This document shows positions 27,591 to 36,508 of a stretch of 64,000 nt of DNA, in pieces. The stretch's first letter is position 1. Each line of letters opens with the position of its first letter. This stretch comes from UBA1858 sp965262455. GTDB taxonomy: Bacteria; Pseudomonadota; Gammaproteobacteria; UBA4575. The stretch spans positions 112,784-176,783 of the forward strand of contig CBDHFH010000007.1 in NCBI GenBank assembly GCA_965262455.1, in the 5' to 3' direction. The position numbers were made by a program, and so were the translations under genes. The notes under the pieces are model-generated. The model was not told the origin of the DNA, searched no databases, and saw only the letters and a program-made list of their open reading frames with translations.

Positions 27591-27685
27591 ATGAAAACTA
27601 TTTTGATCGTTGAATGTTTGAGTTAATATTCGCCCAGAAATTTTATACAGTACAATCGACAGAAATAAGATATACAACAAGTGTA

Positions 27686-28516
27686 ATGATAAATTTATCG
27701 CCACTATACCTTAATATCGCCGGCTATCGCTTTACTGCGATAGAGCATATCGAGCAAACACTTAATCAACTTAAAGGAATGTGTGCAGATCTTGATATCA
27801 AAGGGTCGATATACTTAGCCAGTGAGGGGGTAAATATTGGTCTATCTGGCAATCTGCTGGAAATACAAACCTTCCGTAAACGCCTCGATAATGATGCACG
27901 TTTTACTGGAATTAAGTTTCATGAATTATATAGTCAGTACTGTCCCTACCAAAAAATGACCGTCAAGACCAAAACAGAACTTGTGCCGATCGAAGATGGC
28001 ACACTCAAAGTGGGAGACTTCGATCATCAATATCTTCCACCCCTGGAGTTAAAAAAATGGCTGGATGAAAATAAAGACTTCATCTTGTTGGATATGCGCA
28101 ATGATTTTGAATTTGACTTGGGCACATTTGATCAAGCCACCCAGTTACATTTGCGCCGTTTTAGAAAACTACAAACCAAAGCAAACGAGTTGAATAAGCT
28201 GCCTAAAGATAAACCCATAGTGACTTTTTGCACGGGTGGTATACGTTGTGAAAAAGCCGCTCCTTATTTAGAGAAGTATGGTTTTAATCAAGTCTTTCAA
28301 CTTGAGGGCGGTATCATTGAATATCTGCGTCAAACCAAAGGCGCTCACTGGCATGGCAATTGTTTTGTGTTTGATGATCGTGTCTCTATCAATAGTCAAC
28401 TCGCACCCGAACAGTTTCACTTATGCACAGATTGCCAACGCGTCTTATATGATCTTGACGCAGAGTTTTGTCAGGAGTGTTTGTCTCAACAGCACGTACA
28501 CAATGCCGCTGTTTGA
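27686..28516 (+). CDS. trhO: tRNA uridine-34 hydroxylase (rhodanese-fold), short form
   Basis: 276 residues. The N-terminal domain (YRFTAIEHIEQTLNQL, GSIYLASEGVNIGLSG) and rhodanese domain with the active loop CTGGIRCEKA identify TrhO/YceA, which makes 5-hydroxyuridine at tRNA position 34. It lacks the long C-terminal tail of E. coli YceA but keeps the Cys cluster CTDCQRVLYD...CQEC. The ATG at 27686 fits the family start; the open frame extends to 27614. The last 14 bases overlap the start of tatD. Confidence 0.9.
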   Translation: MINLSPLYLNIAGYRFTAIEHIEQTLNQLKGMCADLDIKGSIYLASEGVNIGLSGNLLEIQTFRKRLDNDARFTGIKFHELYSQYCPYQKMTVKTKTELVPIEDGTLKVGDFDHQYLPPLELKKWLDENKDFILLDMRNDFEFDLGTFDQATQLHLRRFRKLQTKANELNKLPKDKPIVTFCTGGIRCEKAAPYLEKYGFNQVFQLEGGIIEYLRQTKGAHWHGNCFVFDDRVSINSQLAPEQFHLCTDCQRVLYDLDAEFCQECLSQQHVHNAAV

Positions 28517-29288
28517 TCTTTGTTTTAATTTTACCAGTGGAAAATTCCGTGACGATGAACAAGGTTACTTGCGTCGCGCACATCAAGCCGGCGTCAATCA
28601 CTTTTTAGTCACAGGCTCGGACCAACAAGACAGTCATTATGCCGTCCAGTTGGCGAGTAAATATCAAGCCGGCATGTATGCAACTTGTGGCGTGCACCCT
28701 CATTTAGCCAAAGGCTGGCAACATGATACGCTCACTGAGCTACATGCATTGGCCAAACATGAGCGCGTAAAAGCGATAGGTGAAGCAGGGCTTGATTACA
28801 ATCGAAATTATTCGTCCCGCGAGCAACAAGAACTTGCATTTCGCGAACAAATAAAACTCGCGATTGAATGCCAAATGCCGCTATTTCTGCATGAGAGAGA
28901 CGCGCATGATGATTTCTTCTCAATCCTAAAAGAATATCAACATGACATTGGCGCCACTGTGGTCCATTGTTTTACCGGCGATCAGCAAGCGTTGGAAAAT
29001 TACTTAAATATGGACTTATATATCGGCATCACAGGGTGGATATGTGATGAAAGGCGCGGTCAGCACTTACATGAGTTAGTTAAACTGATCCCACAAGATC
29101 GACTACTAATAGAAACAGATGCGCCATATTTATTCCCGCGCACATACGAACCAAGACCTAAAAGCCTCACCAATGAACCGTCATATCTTCCACATATCGC
29201 TGAACACATCGCTTTTCATCGTGGGGATAGCGTAGAATCTCTAAGTGACTATACTATGCAGAATAGCAAACGATTTTTAAACTTATAA
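28503..29288 (+). CDS. tatD: TatD-family metal-dependent DNase
   Basis: 261 residues, aligning end to end with E. coli TatD: the start FDLCFNFTSGKF, CGVHPHLAKGW, IGEAGLDYNRN, HERDAHDDF, VVHCFTGD, ITGWICDERRG and IETDAPYLFPR. Metal ligands (His, Glu, Asp) are present. The ATG at 28503 lies inside the trhO tail; the open frame starts earlier, at 28278, but that part is only out-of-frame trhO. Role in DNA repair and degradation is inferred from family. Confidence 0.93.
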   Translation: MPLFDLCFNFTSGKFRDDEQGYLRRAHQAGVNHFLVTGSDQQDSHYAVQLASKYQAGMYATCGVHPHLAKGWQHDTLTELHALAKHERVKAIGEAGLDYNRNYSSREQQELAFREQIKLAIECQMPLFLHERDAHDDFFSILKEYQHDIGATVVHCFTGDQQALENYLNMDLYIGITGWICDERRGQHLHELVKLIPQDRLLIETDAPYLFPRTYEPRPKSLTNEPSYLPHIAEHIAFHRGDSVESLSDYTMQNSKRFLNL

Positions 29289-29313
29289 GGCACGCTACAC
29301 TGACACTCATCCA

Positions 29314-29640
29314 ATGAAAATTCAAACAGCAATTGATAAAAAAATCAGCCAGGCACTGAATCCAATTCACCTAGAGGTACTCAATGAAAGTGGTAATCAT
29401 AATGTTCCTCCTGGGTCAGAATCTCATTTTAAGATCACCGTCGTCAGTGATGCATTTGAAGGCAAGATGTTAGTTGCTCGCCATCGCCTTATTAACCAAC
29501 TGCTCGCAGATGAACTGGCGGGAGAAGTCCACGCATTATCTATGCATACTTATACGCCTAATGAGTGGAGTGATAAAAATGAACAAACACGACAGTCGCC
29601 TCCCTGCTTAGGTGGCGCCAAACGTGAGCAATCACATTAA
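29314..29640 (+). CDS. bolA: BolA-family protein
   Basis: 108 residues. The BolA core is LNESGNHNVPPGSESHFKITVVSD, FEGKMLVARHRLINQLLADEL, HALSMHTYTPNEW. The invariant His of the RHR segment is present. BolA proteins pair with monothiol glutaredoxins in iron-sulfur handling and affect cell shape. It follows tatD after 25 bases, likely the same transcript. Confidence 0.93.
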   Translation: MKIQTAIDKKISQALNPIHLEVLNESGNHNVPPGSESHFKITVVSDAFEGKMLVARHRLINQLLADELAGEVHALSMHTYTPNEWSDKNEQTRQSPPCLGGAKREQSH

Positions 29641-29675
29641 TACCTGTTCACCACGTAAAGCTTGTCACACTCCGT

Positions 29676-29885
29676 ATGACTAGAAAAGATACCGAAGATG
29701 AGATCGTGCGCAGAATCTTTGAATTGCGAGTGGAACATCGAGACTTGGACGACGCTATTCAAGCATTAACTCAATCAGATTATGTCGACCAGCTACAAAT
29801 AAAACGCTTAAAAAAACGCAAGCTAAATATAAAAGACTCTATTCAAAAATTAGAGAGCGGCCTAATTCCAGACGTGGATGCATAA
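29676..29885 (+). CDS. DUF465 (YdcH-like) small protein
   Basis: 69-residue helical protein matching the YdcH/DUF465 pattern: FELRVEHRDLDDAIQAL followed by LQIKRLKKRKLNIKDSIQKLE. No function is established for the family. It lies 35 bases after bolA, in the same direction, and is convergent with the next gene with one base between. Confidence 0.8.
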   Translation: MTRKDTEDEIVRRIFELRVEHRDLDDAIQALTQSDYVDQLQIKRLKKRKLNIKDSIQKLESGLIPDVDA

Positions 29886-29886
29886 A

Positions 29887-30267
29887 CTAACTATCAGCAA
29901 TCTCAGACAGTACGTATTTCATTTTTGTTTCATTTATTGGAAATGCAATTTCAGCCGTAAATGTAAACTGCTGTCTTAGCTTATCCAAATGATTGTTGTA
30001 CTCAGTTTCATATAACACAATAAATTTTAACTGCTCATTTGTTTGCGCCACCGCAATGATTGATTCTAGATTGCTGAAACGATCACGAAAAGTATGCTGA
30101 TAATTAAACTCAGCAACCACCACATCAAATTGTTTCTTTTTTAGCAAAGAAATTGCTTTGCGCACTGAAGATTCAACAATCACTTGATAGCCAAACTGCT
30201 CATATACACTGCGAAAGTCCGGATAGCCACCTAACTCAATAACAGCGAGCAATAATTTAGAACTCAA
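29887..30267 (-). CDS. receiver-like protein of unknown function
   Basis: 126 residues. The pattern KLLLAVIELGGYPDFRSVYEQFGYQVIVESSVRKAI, then FDVVVAEFNY resembles a CheY-like fold, but the conserved phospho-Asp and Lys are not obvious. It may be a pseudo-receiver. Its start overlaps the stop of the upstream Nudix gene by 4 bases, so the two are coupled. Family otherwise unrecognised. Confidence 0.55.
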   Translation of the reverse strand: MSSKLLLAVIELGGYPDFRSVYEQFGYQVIVESSVRKAISLLKKKQFDVVVAEFNYQHTFRDRFSNLESIIAVAQTNEQLKFIVLYETEYNNHLDKLRQQFTFTAEIAFPINETKMKYVLSEIADS

Positions 30268-30830
30268 TAGCGCACCGTTTGAATACTGCGATCTGGTTTG
30301 CGCGTAATCTCACCCGTATGTAATCTAAATTGGCCATGCTTTCGATCTTTTAGATAAAGCTCGAGTGTTTCATTAATGATGGGGAAGGCAAGATCCTCCC
30401 ATGGGATGTCCTGTTCCTTGACAAATCTCGTTTCGAGGCTCTCAATACCAGATTGTGCCTGGCCGTCCTCTATATCAGCCCTGAACATAATATAAACTTG
30501 GCTGATATGTGGCAGGTTATAAATCGCAAACAATTCTAGATTAGATGCTCTTGCAGTGGCTTCTTCGAAGGTTTCTCGTGCTGCAGCCTGTTGCACGGTT
30601 TCATGATTTTCCATAAACCCTGCTGGCAATGTCCATGTACCATAGCGAGGCTCGATGGCACGCTTACATATTAATATCTTTTCTTCCCACTCGGCGATAC
30701 AACCGGTAACTATTTTGGGATTTTCATAAAATACTGTGTCGCATTGCAGGCAACAGTGTCTTAGCCGGTTGTCACCTTCTGGTATTTTATGTTCTATATC
30801 GTCTGAACCACAGCTACTACAGAATTTCAA
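30264..30830 (-). CDS. Nudix hydrolase with N-terminal zinc ribbon
   Basis: 188 residues. Paired cysteines CSSCGSDD and CCLQC form a zinc ribbon (Nudix_N_2). The Nudix box GFMENHETVQQAAARETFEEA fits GX5EX7REUXEEXGU. Family members cleave nucleoside diphosphate derivatives such as NADH or ADP-ribose; substrate not assigned. Coupled with the downstream receiver-like gene. Confidence 0.92.
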   Translation of the reverse strand: MKFCSSCGSDDIEHKIPEGDNRLRHCCLQCDTVFYENPKIVTGCIAEWEEKILICKRAIEPRYGTWTLPAGFMENHETVQQAAARETFEEATARASNLELFAIYNLPHISQVYIMFRADIEDGQAQSGIESLETRFVKEQDIPWEDLAFPIINETLELYLKDRKHGQFRLHTGEITRKPDRSIQTVRY

Positions 30831-30897
30831 AACACTACCCTACGTTTATTACATACTCAACGAGAAAGGTAGCATGTCAATATGAATTTATGAACCT

Positions 30898-32577
30898 TTA
30901 GTTACTTAGCGTATTGAAAATGTCATCAATTGTTCTAGGTTTGCCAAAGATATATCCCTGCCCGTAATCAACACCTATTACTCTGAGTGCTTTGATTAAC
31001 TCGGGTTTTTCAACATATTCTGCGATAGTTTTAATATTCATGGTGCGCGCAACATTTGTTATTGCCTGTACCGTAGCAAATTGAGTGGCATCATCCAGCA
31101 TCGCGGACACAAATGAACCATCAATCTTTACATTATCTACGTCCAACTGATTTAAATAGTTAAATGAACAATAGCCCACCCCAAAATCATCTAGCGAAAA
31201 GCTGTACCCCACTGCTTTTAGATTTTTTATGAAGTTTTGCGCTCGTGAAATACTTTTAACAGCTACGCTCTCAGTAATTTCAAAACAAATGCAACTCGTT
31301 GGTACCTGGTATTTTTCAGTAAGCTCCAACAAGAACCGTTCAAAGGCCAGACTGACTATCGAATGGCCTGATAAATTTATTGAAATCTTTGGCACCCTAA
31401 TATGGTTGTTTACTTTATCTTTTAAGGTCTCGAATACTTTCTCGCATACATATTGATCTATGCGTGTTGTTACCTCAAGCGACTCAGCCGCAGTAAACAA
31501 TTCTTGCGATGAGATAAATTCTTTTTTCACATGGTCATAAATTCTTAATAGCACTTCATAACAATAATAATTATCTGGCTCATCCAAACTCACTATAGGC
31601 TGAGCGTATAATTCAAATTTATTATTTTGCAGCGCATCTTCAATCACCATGGCGTAATGCATTTTTCCAGAGTGATACGCCATCATTGTGTCTTGAGTGG
31701 CAGAGCTGTGCACACAATCACGACCATTTTCTTGTGCCGCACTTAGCGCCAGTGTTGATTGAGCTAGCACCGCCTCTATATCATCTTGGTTTTCTATCGC
31801 AATGACGCCTATTGAGACAGTTATCGCAATGTGCTGTTTTTGAAAACAAATTGACTCATCTTTGATTTGCTCACGAATGAACTCACATATCTGTACCGCT
31901 TCCTCGACATTGGCCCCTTGTAAAATCAAACCAAATTCATTGTCACCCAGTCGCCCTATGGCGTGTTCAATGCGGACATTTACCGCAATGATTTGTGCTA
32001 ATTTTTTTAATACATAGTCGCCGGCTAGGTAGCCATGCTTTTCATTGACAACTTTGAATCTATCTATATCGATAGCGCATAAACATATGTCACTTTTATT
32101 ACTGCTATTGATTATTGCAGATAGAGTTTGAATAAATTTATCTCGTGGCGATTGAAATTGTTGCGAATCTAATGATTTAGTTTGTTCAGCTTTGGCTGAT
32201 TTCTCTAGCGTGACAATGTAATGATCACTCTCTGCAAATTGACCGCGCGTGACAGTGAAACGCAAGTTATGCGCCTTCGTTTCAACGTGTGTAGTTACTT
32301 TGTTTTTCTTCTCAAGCTTGGTGTTTACATCCGAGCGTGTTTTCTTGTTACTTAGGAATCCTTTGATCGGTTGGCCCACTTTGACTGTTTGGACAATTTT
32401 TCTAAACTCATCATTGGCGAAGACAACAACGCCGTCAATCATAGATAAAATAGCTAATGGCACGGAGATATAGTGCGGATTTATATACGCACCATAGGAT
32501 TGTGGGTTGTGATCTGATTGATCAGATACTAAAGAATGAACATCAATGCCTGACGATTGCTTCTCTTGCTGATCCAT
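30898..32577 (-). CDS. GGDEF-EAL protein with degenerate GGDEF and apparently intact EAL
   Basis: 559 residues. An N-terminal PAS-like part (about 35-125) precedes a GGDEF domain whose active loop reads GRLGDNEFG instead of GGDEF, so cyclase activity is doubtful. The EAL domain keeps YEVLLR, NLSG, FEITES, LDDFGVGY, KIDGSF and IAEYVE, consistent with phosphodiesterase activity. No membrane segment: a soluble c-di-GMP sensor/hydrolase is likely. Isolated gene. Confidence 0.9.
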   Translation of the reverse strand: MDQQEKQSSGIDVHSLVSDQSDHNPQSYGAYINPHYISVPLAILSMIDGVVVFANDEFRKIVQTVKVGQPIKGFLSNKKTRSDVNTKLEKKNKVTTHVETKAHNLRFTVTRGQFAESDHYIVTLEKSAKAEQTKSLDSQQFQSPRDKFIQTLSAIINSSNKSDICLCAIDIDRFKVVNEKHGYLAGDYVLKKLAQIIAVNVRIEHAIGRLGDNEFGLILQGANVEEAVQICEFIREQIKDESICFQKQHIAITVSIGVIAIENQDDIEAVLAQSTLALSAAQENGRDCVHSSATQDTMMAYHSGKMHYAMVIEDALQNNKFELYAQPIVSLDEPDNYYCYEVLLRIYDHVKKEFISSQELFTAAESLEVTTRIDQYVCEKVFETLKDKVNNHIRVPKISINLSGHSIVSLAFERFLLELTEKYQVPTSCICFEITESVAVKSISRAQNFIKNLKAVGYSFSLDDFGVGYCSFNYLNQLDVDNVKIDGSFVSAMLDDATQFATVQAITNVARTMNIKTIAEYVEKPELIKALRVIGVDYGQGYIFGKPRTIDDIFNTLSN

Positions 32578-32750
32578 ATTGTCTGATTAATATCCATATC
32601 ATTTTGTAGTCAATTTATTGACTATTTTGACGCAACTCAATCAATTTCCGCTGATTGGCATTTATTCTGGCACTATAGGCCCGTTAAATGAACACGCAAG
32701 TTATGTACTCGCCGCTAAATTTTGTATAAAAAATAAGCTTTTAGTGACGA

Positions 32751-33599
32751 TTACTCCCCCGTAGCAACCTCACGTGATGGATCACGAATCCATTGACTCC
32801 AGGAACCGATAAACAACTTGGTTGGCGGCAAGCCTGCTACCGCTTGAGCCAGCAAGTTATGGCAGGCGGTCACTCCTGATCCACACATGTTAACTACATT
32901 TGTTAAAGATTGTTGATCTATAACATTATTAAAGCGCTGCTTGATGACTTCAGGTGAGGCAAATAAACCGTCTTGAGTTAAATTCCCACCGAAAGGTAAA
33001 TTGCTTGCGCCAGGCACATGTCCTGGAACAGGATCTGTCTTTTGATCCTTGCCTGTGTAGCGATCCGCCGCGCGCGCATCAATCAACACGATGTTATTAC
33101 CGGCTAATTCTTTTTCTACCGTATCAATATCCATCAGCCATGCCATATTGGCTGTGCCCGAAAAATTACCCGGCGCAACATCAACTTGTGCTTGTGAGAG
33201 GGCAAAACCAGCATCCGTCCATTGCTTCATACCGCCATCCAATACAGCGACATTGTCATGCCCTAACCAGCGCATCATCCACCATAATCGTGCGGCAAAT
33301 GCACCGGAGATATCATCATAAGCGATCACCTGAGTGTCATTATTAACCCCCCACTGTTTAAGCTGATGAGTAAATTGTTCAGCATCTGGGAGGGGGTGCC
33401 GTCCAGACGTTTCTGTCATCGCCGATGATAGCTGGGTATCCATATCAGCAAATTGAGCATTGGGCAGATGACCCACTTGGTAATTTTTTAAGCCGCCTTG
33501 AGGGTCCTTTAGACTGAAGCGACAATCGAACACTCTGACATTATCTTGATCAATTATCTCGTTGAGTTGTTGCGCAGATATAATCGTGTTGAAGCTCAT
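32751..33599 (-). CDS. sseA: 3-mercaptopyruvate/thiosulfate sulfurtransferase
   Basis: 282 residues with two rhodanese domains; the N-terminal one is inactive and the C-terminal one carries CGSGVTA with the catalytic Cys239. CGSGVTA resembles SseA, supporting mercaptopyruvate as the donor. Cytoplasmic. It adds to the rhodanese genes seen at the left edge and at trhO. Confidence 0.92.
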   Translation of the reverse strand: MSFNTIISAQQLNEIIDQDNVRVFDCRFSLKDPQGGLKNYQVGHLPNAQFADMDTQLSSAMTETSGRHPLPDAEQFTHQLKQWGVNNDTQVIAYDDISGAFAARLWWMMRWLGHDNVAVLDGGMKQWTDAGFALSQAQVDVAPGNFSGTANMAWLMDIDTVEKELAGNNIVLIDARAADRYTGKDQKTDPVPGHVPGASNLPFGGNLTQDGLFASPEVIKQRFNNVIDQQSLTNVVNMCGSGVTACHNLLAQAVAGLPPTKLFIGSWSQWIRDPSREVATGE

Positions 33600-33768
33600 T
33601 TGATATGCCTTTTAGTATCGTGAAATTATTATCGTGAAATCGTTTTATGGTAAGAGGATAAATACAAATTCTAACAAAACAAGATGCAATTTATAGTATT
33701 AAATAACGACTACTAATCTCTTCGCAAATGTGAAACCTTAGCCATGGGCTCACAACGATAAAGCACTA

Positions 33769-34179
33769 TTATTTTCGTCGCCGAGTACGATGACTTTTCA
33801 TAGCATCAATAATTATATCCTTAGGAACTGTGTCAATTTGTTCATATTGCTCTAACGCGATTTGTATGGTGCTAGCAATATTGTTAACTTTTTCAACCTG
33901 CTTGTTGAAACATATCGACTCAAGACCCAACAGCCCACCATACTGAATCTTTTTCCATACACCATGCGGGACCTGAGTAAGATCATCATCCAACTCAAAT
34001 ACGTCTAACCCTGTTTTTTTTAACACTTCATACACGCAGCTACATTTCTGTTGCATCGCTTGCGACTGGCATGCAATGTCAGGCCCTGCTCTGCGCGTAA
34101 CTAATTCTCCATGCTCACATGCAAAGTCATTAGTAATTTGTGTTAATGCAAATACACAGGCGTCACCAATCATATACAC
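33769..34179 (-). CDS. uncharacterised four-cysteine protein A (C-x12-C-x15-C-x8-C)
   Basis: 136 residues. Cysteines 8, 21, 37 and 46 are followed by PH (71-72), KIQ (77-79) and GG..GL (81-86), and the protein ends in a basic tail (SHRTRRRK). The same residues occur at a constant +10 offset in the protein at 61488-61934, so the two are homologues. Four spaced cysteines suggest zinc or [4Fe-4S] binding. It is 7 bases downstream of a [2Fe-2S]/FAD reductase gene and surely cotranscribed with it. I do not recognise the family. Confidence 0.7.
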   Translation of the reverse strand: MYMIGDACVFALTQITNDFACEHGELVTRRAGPDIACQSQAMQQKCSCVYEVLKKTGLDVFELDDDLTQVPHGVWKKIQYGGLLGLESICFNKQVEKVNNIASTIQIALEQYEQIDTVPKDIIIDAMKSHRTRRRK

Positions 34180-34186
34180 CTCTTCA

Positions 34187-35254
34187 CTATAGATTTTTAG
34201 TACTTAACGACATTATGCAACTCATGTCTTCATTGCCTCTCACCGGCTCAGTGAAGAACCTTCTTGGCAACATATTTTTTTTTACACAAACGCGCTTGAA
34301 AATTTCTATTGCCGGGCCCGGTGCACTGACATAGATATCGTTACAGGATAAATCACAATGACTATGCATGACACGCGTCAGATGCTGTTCAAGAGATTGA
34401 CAGCTTTGTTGTGGATTTTGTGCAAGTTCAGATAAGGACTGTTGTAACGCTATGCCATCATAGCTGAACCCATCAAATGCATCTTGCCATGAGCGACACA
34501 AGTTATGCATATACAAGCCATCGGTTCCACACGCCACCCAAATTAAATGAATGGGAAGTTCCTGCTCTTGTGCAGTAATATGTTCTAGTAAACTTTTAAT
34601 TGCGGCAAAGCCCGTGTCAAATGCAAATAACACCACGGGTCGATTAGCATTTTCATCATAGACAAATTCACCATAGGGACCTTGCAATCCCAGGTTATCA
34701 CCCTGGCGCAAACTTTCTGCAACTTGCATAGACACCGGATCATCCGCGCTCACACGCAAATGAAATTCAATTAGTCGATCTTCACACGGGCAACTCGCTA
34801 TAGCAAAACGCGTCGTGCCTATGTGCGGAAAGTTAACTTCAATATATTGTCCAGCGAGAAATCTCAAGCGTTTTGTTCTAGGCGTTTGCACCAACAGCTT
34901 AAATACCTGCGTCGATAACTGTTCTATTTTGCGCACTTTCACATTCACAGTTTGCAATGGAATTTCTGAAGCATCATTTGCTATTGGCGCATCAATTACC
35001 ACATCGCTTGTTGCTGCACATATGCAAGTGAGCACAAAATGCTGCAGTTTCTCCGCTTCAGAAACCACAAACTCAGGCAGCATAATCTCCTTAGTCTCAC
35101 CGTTTATGACTTGTGCTTTACATAAACCGCAAGTTCCTCCGCTGCATCCATAATTAAGCGAGATGCCTGCACGAATTGCTGCTTCTAATATCGTCTCATT
35201 GTCTTGGGACATGAAAGATTGTTGTTGATTTGAAATTGTTATTTTGTGTTCCAT
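34187..35254 (-). CDS. [2Fe-2S] ferredoxin / FAD reductase fusion (XylA-type)
   Basis: 355 residues. The N-terminal plant-type ferredoxin has C37, C42, C45 and C77 (CSGGTCGLC). The following FAD domain has GQYIEVNFP and TRFAIAS. The nucleotide motif is AFDTGFAAIKS, an altered form of the usual GGTG. This N-ferredoxin/C-reductase order is that of XylA, which feeds electrons to XylM. The two XylM-like hydroxylases in this window have no reductase beside them, so this is a candidate donor; other uses (for example CDP-sugar reduction) are possible. Confidence 0.8.
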   Translation of the reverse strand: MEHKITISNQQQSFMSQDNETILEAAIRAGISLNYGCSGGTCGLCKAQVINGETKEIMLPEFVVSEAEKLQHFVLTCICAATSDVVIDAPIANDASEIPLQTVNVKVRKIEQLSTQVFKLLVQTPRTKRLRFLAGQYIEVNFPHIGTTRFAIASCPCEDRLIEFHLRVSADDPVSMQVAESLRQGDNLGLQGPYGEFVYDENANRPVVLFAFDTGFAAIKSLLEHITAQEQELPIHLIWVACGTDGLYMHNLCRSWQDAFDGFSYDGIALQQSLSELAQNPQQSCQSLEQHLTRVMHSHCDLSCNDIYVSAPGPAIEIFKRVCVKKNMLPRRFFTEPVRGNEDMSCIMSLSTKNL

Positions 35255-35352
35255 ATCGATTTATTATTCTAAGCACACACTTCAGTGCATCACATTCACC
35301 CTCTAGTCGTTATCTAATCGACGGATAGACTCATACTCGCTAGGTTAAGCAT

Positions 35353-36141
35353 ATGCAATTGTTCACTTTCAAAAATCTCCGCATTTTGCTGTTGCTATTG
35401 TTATTCGCAACTGTCGCCTTGTATGTCAAGGACCAACGACTAGTCACACAAGGCTGGTATAAGACTTTGGATATCGTTATTTATCCGATCAACCCGGCCA
35501 ACAGCCCAATCGTGCAACGTTACATTGATTCATTAACTGACAGAAGTTTTGCTTCGATTGATAAATTCATACAGCGTGAAAGTAAAAAGTACGGCATCGT
35601 CACCAGCACACCGACGAAAACCCGTCTGGGTAACACGCTAACTATAGTACCACCTGCACCACCTGAAATCGGCAGCGGCCCATTTGATGCCATTATTTGG
35701 AGTCTAAAATTGCGCTGGTGGATATGGCAGCATGCACCTAAAGAAGCGAATGATAAATACTTGATACGCATGTTTGTTCTTTATCATGACCCCTCACAGA
35801 TGGCACGACTAAAACATTCAGTAGGCCTGCAGAAAGGCTTGGTTGGTATTGTCAATGCATATGGCGTTAAGTCTCAGGCCAGACAAAATAACATTGTCAT
35901 TGCACATGAATTCCTGCATACCGTTGGCGCGAGTGACAAATATGATGCGTTAGGTAACCCACTTGCACCACATGGCCTGGGTAATCCCAATCAATCCCCT
36001 TTATATCCACAAAAATATACTGAGATTATGGCTGGGCGGCGCGCATTAAGTCCTCGTCACGCCGAAATGCCTGGTGGCTTTAAACGTATACTCATTGGCA
36101 ACAAGACCGCGCAAGAAATAGGTTGGATAAGCGAGCTATAA
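35353..36141 (+). CDS. putative membrane-anchored HExxH metallopeptidase-like protein
   Basis: 262 residues. One N-terminal transmembrane anchor (about 9-25) precedes a soluble domain with HEFLHTVGASDKYD; His185, Glu186 and His189 form a zinc site. The rest (LAPHGLGNP, EIMAGR) has the look of a metzincin-like fold but I cannot name the family. It would face the periplasm. The cupin gene begins 9 bases after its stop. Confidence 0.6.
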   Translation: MQLFTFKNLRILLLLLLFATVALYVKDQRLVTQGWYKTLDIVIYPINPANSPIVQRYIDSLTDRSFASIDKFIQRESKKYGIVTSTPTKTRLGNTLTIVPPAPPEIGSGPFDAIIWSLKLRWWIWQHAPKEANDKYLIRMFVLYHDPSQMARLKHSVGLQKGLVGIVNAYGVKSQARQNNIVIAHEFLHTVGASDKYDALGNPLAPHGLGNPNQSPLYPQKYTEIMAGRRALSPRHAEMPGGFKRILIGNKTAQEIGWISEL

Positions 36142-36149
36142 TCACTCGC

Positions 36150-36506
36150 ATGATCACTCATTACAATAATATTGCCAGTTATATCACTAAAGATGGGTCA
36201 TCAATTCGCGAATTGATGCATCCAGATTTACATGGCAACGGCAGTCAAAGCCTCGCTGAAGCCACAGTCCCCGCTGGCACGCAAACACAATTGCACCTGC
36301 ACAAACAATCCGAAGAAATCTATCACATCACCGGCGGGCAGGGCCTCATGACGCTAGGTGACCAGCAATTTAGTGTGCAAATGGGTGATAGTATTTTAAT
36401 CTCAGCTAATACGCCCCATCAGATATTTAATAATCACAGCGAAGACCTTGTATTTCTTTGTGTATGTAGCCCGGCATATTCACATCAAGATACAATTCTT
36501 TTATAG
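36150..36506 (+). CDS. cupin-domain protein
   Basis: 118 residues using the ATG at 36150; a TTG at 36123 would overlap the previous gene. The cupin metal motif is intact: LHLHKQSEEIYHITGGQGLMTL supplies three His and one Glu, with the last His in TPHQIFNN. Small single-domain cupins often isomerise or bind sugars; substrate unknown. Probably cotranscribed with its neighbours. Confidence 0.8.
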   Translation: MITHYNNIASYITKDGSSIRELMHPDLHGNGSQSLAEATVPAGTQTQLHLHKQSEEIYHITGGQGLMTLGDQQFSVQMGDSILISANTPHQIFNNHSEDLVFLCVCSPAYSHQDTILL

Positions 36507-36508
36507 AA

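Noticed and set aside
27591..27704. N-terminal extension of pepN
   Set aside because: Hydrophobic residues not matching PepN, and it overlaps the divergent trhO promoter; the ATG at 27590 fits the family.
28278..28502. Upstream extension of the tatD frame
   Set aside because: It is trhO coding sequence in another frame; the TatD-like sequence begins at the ATG at 28503.
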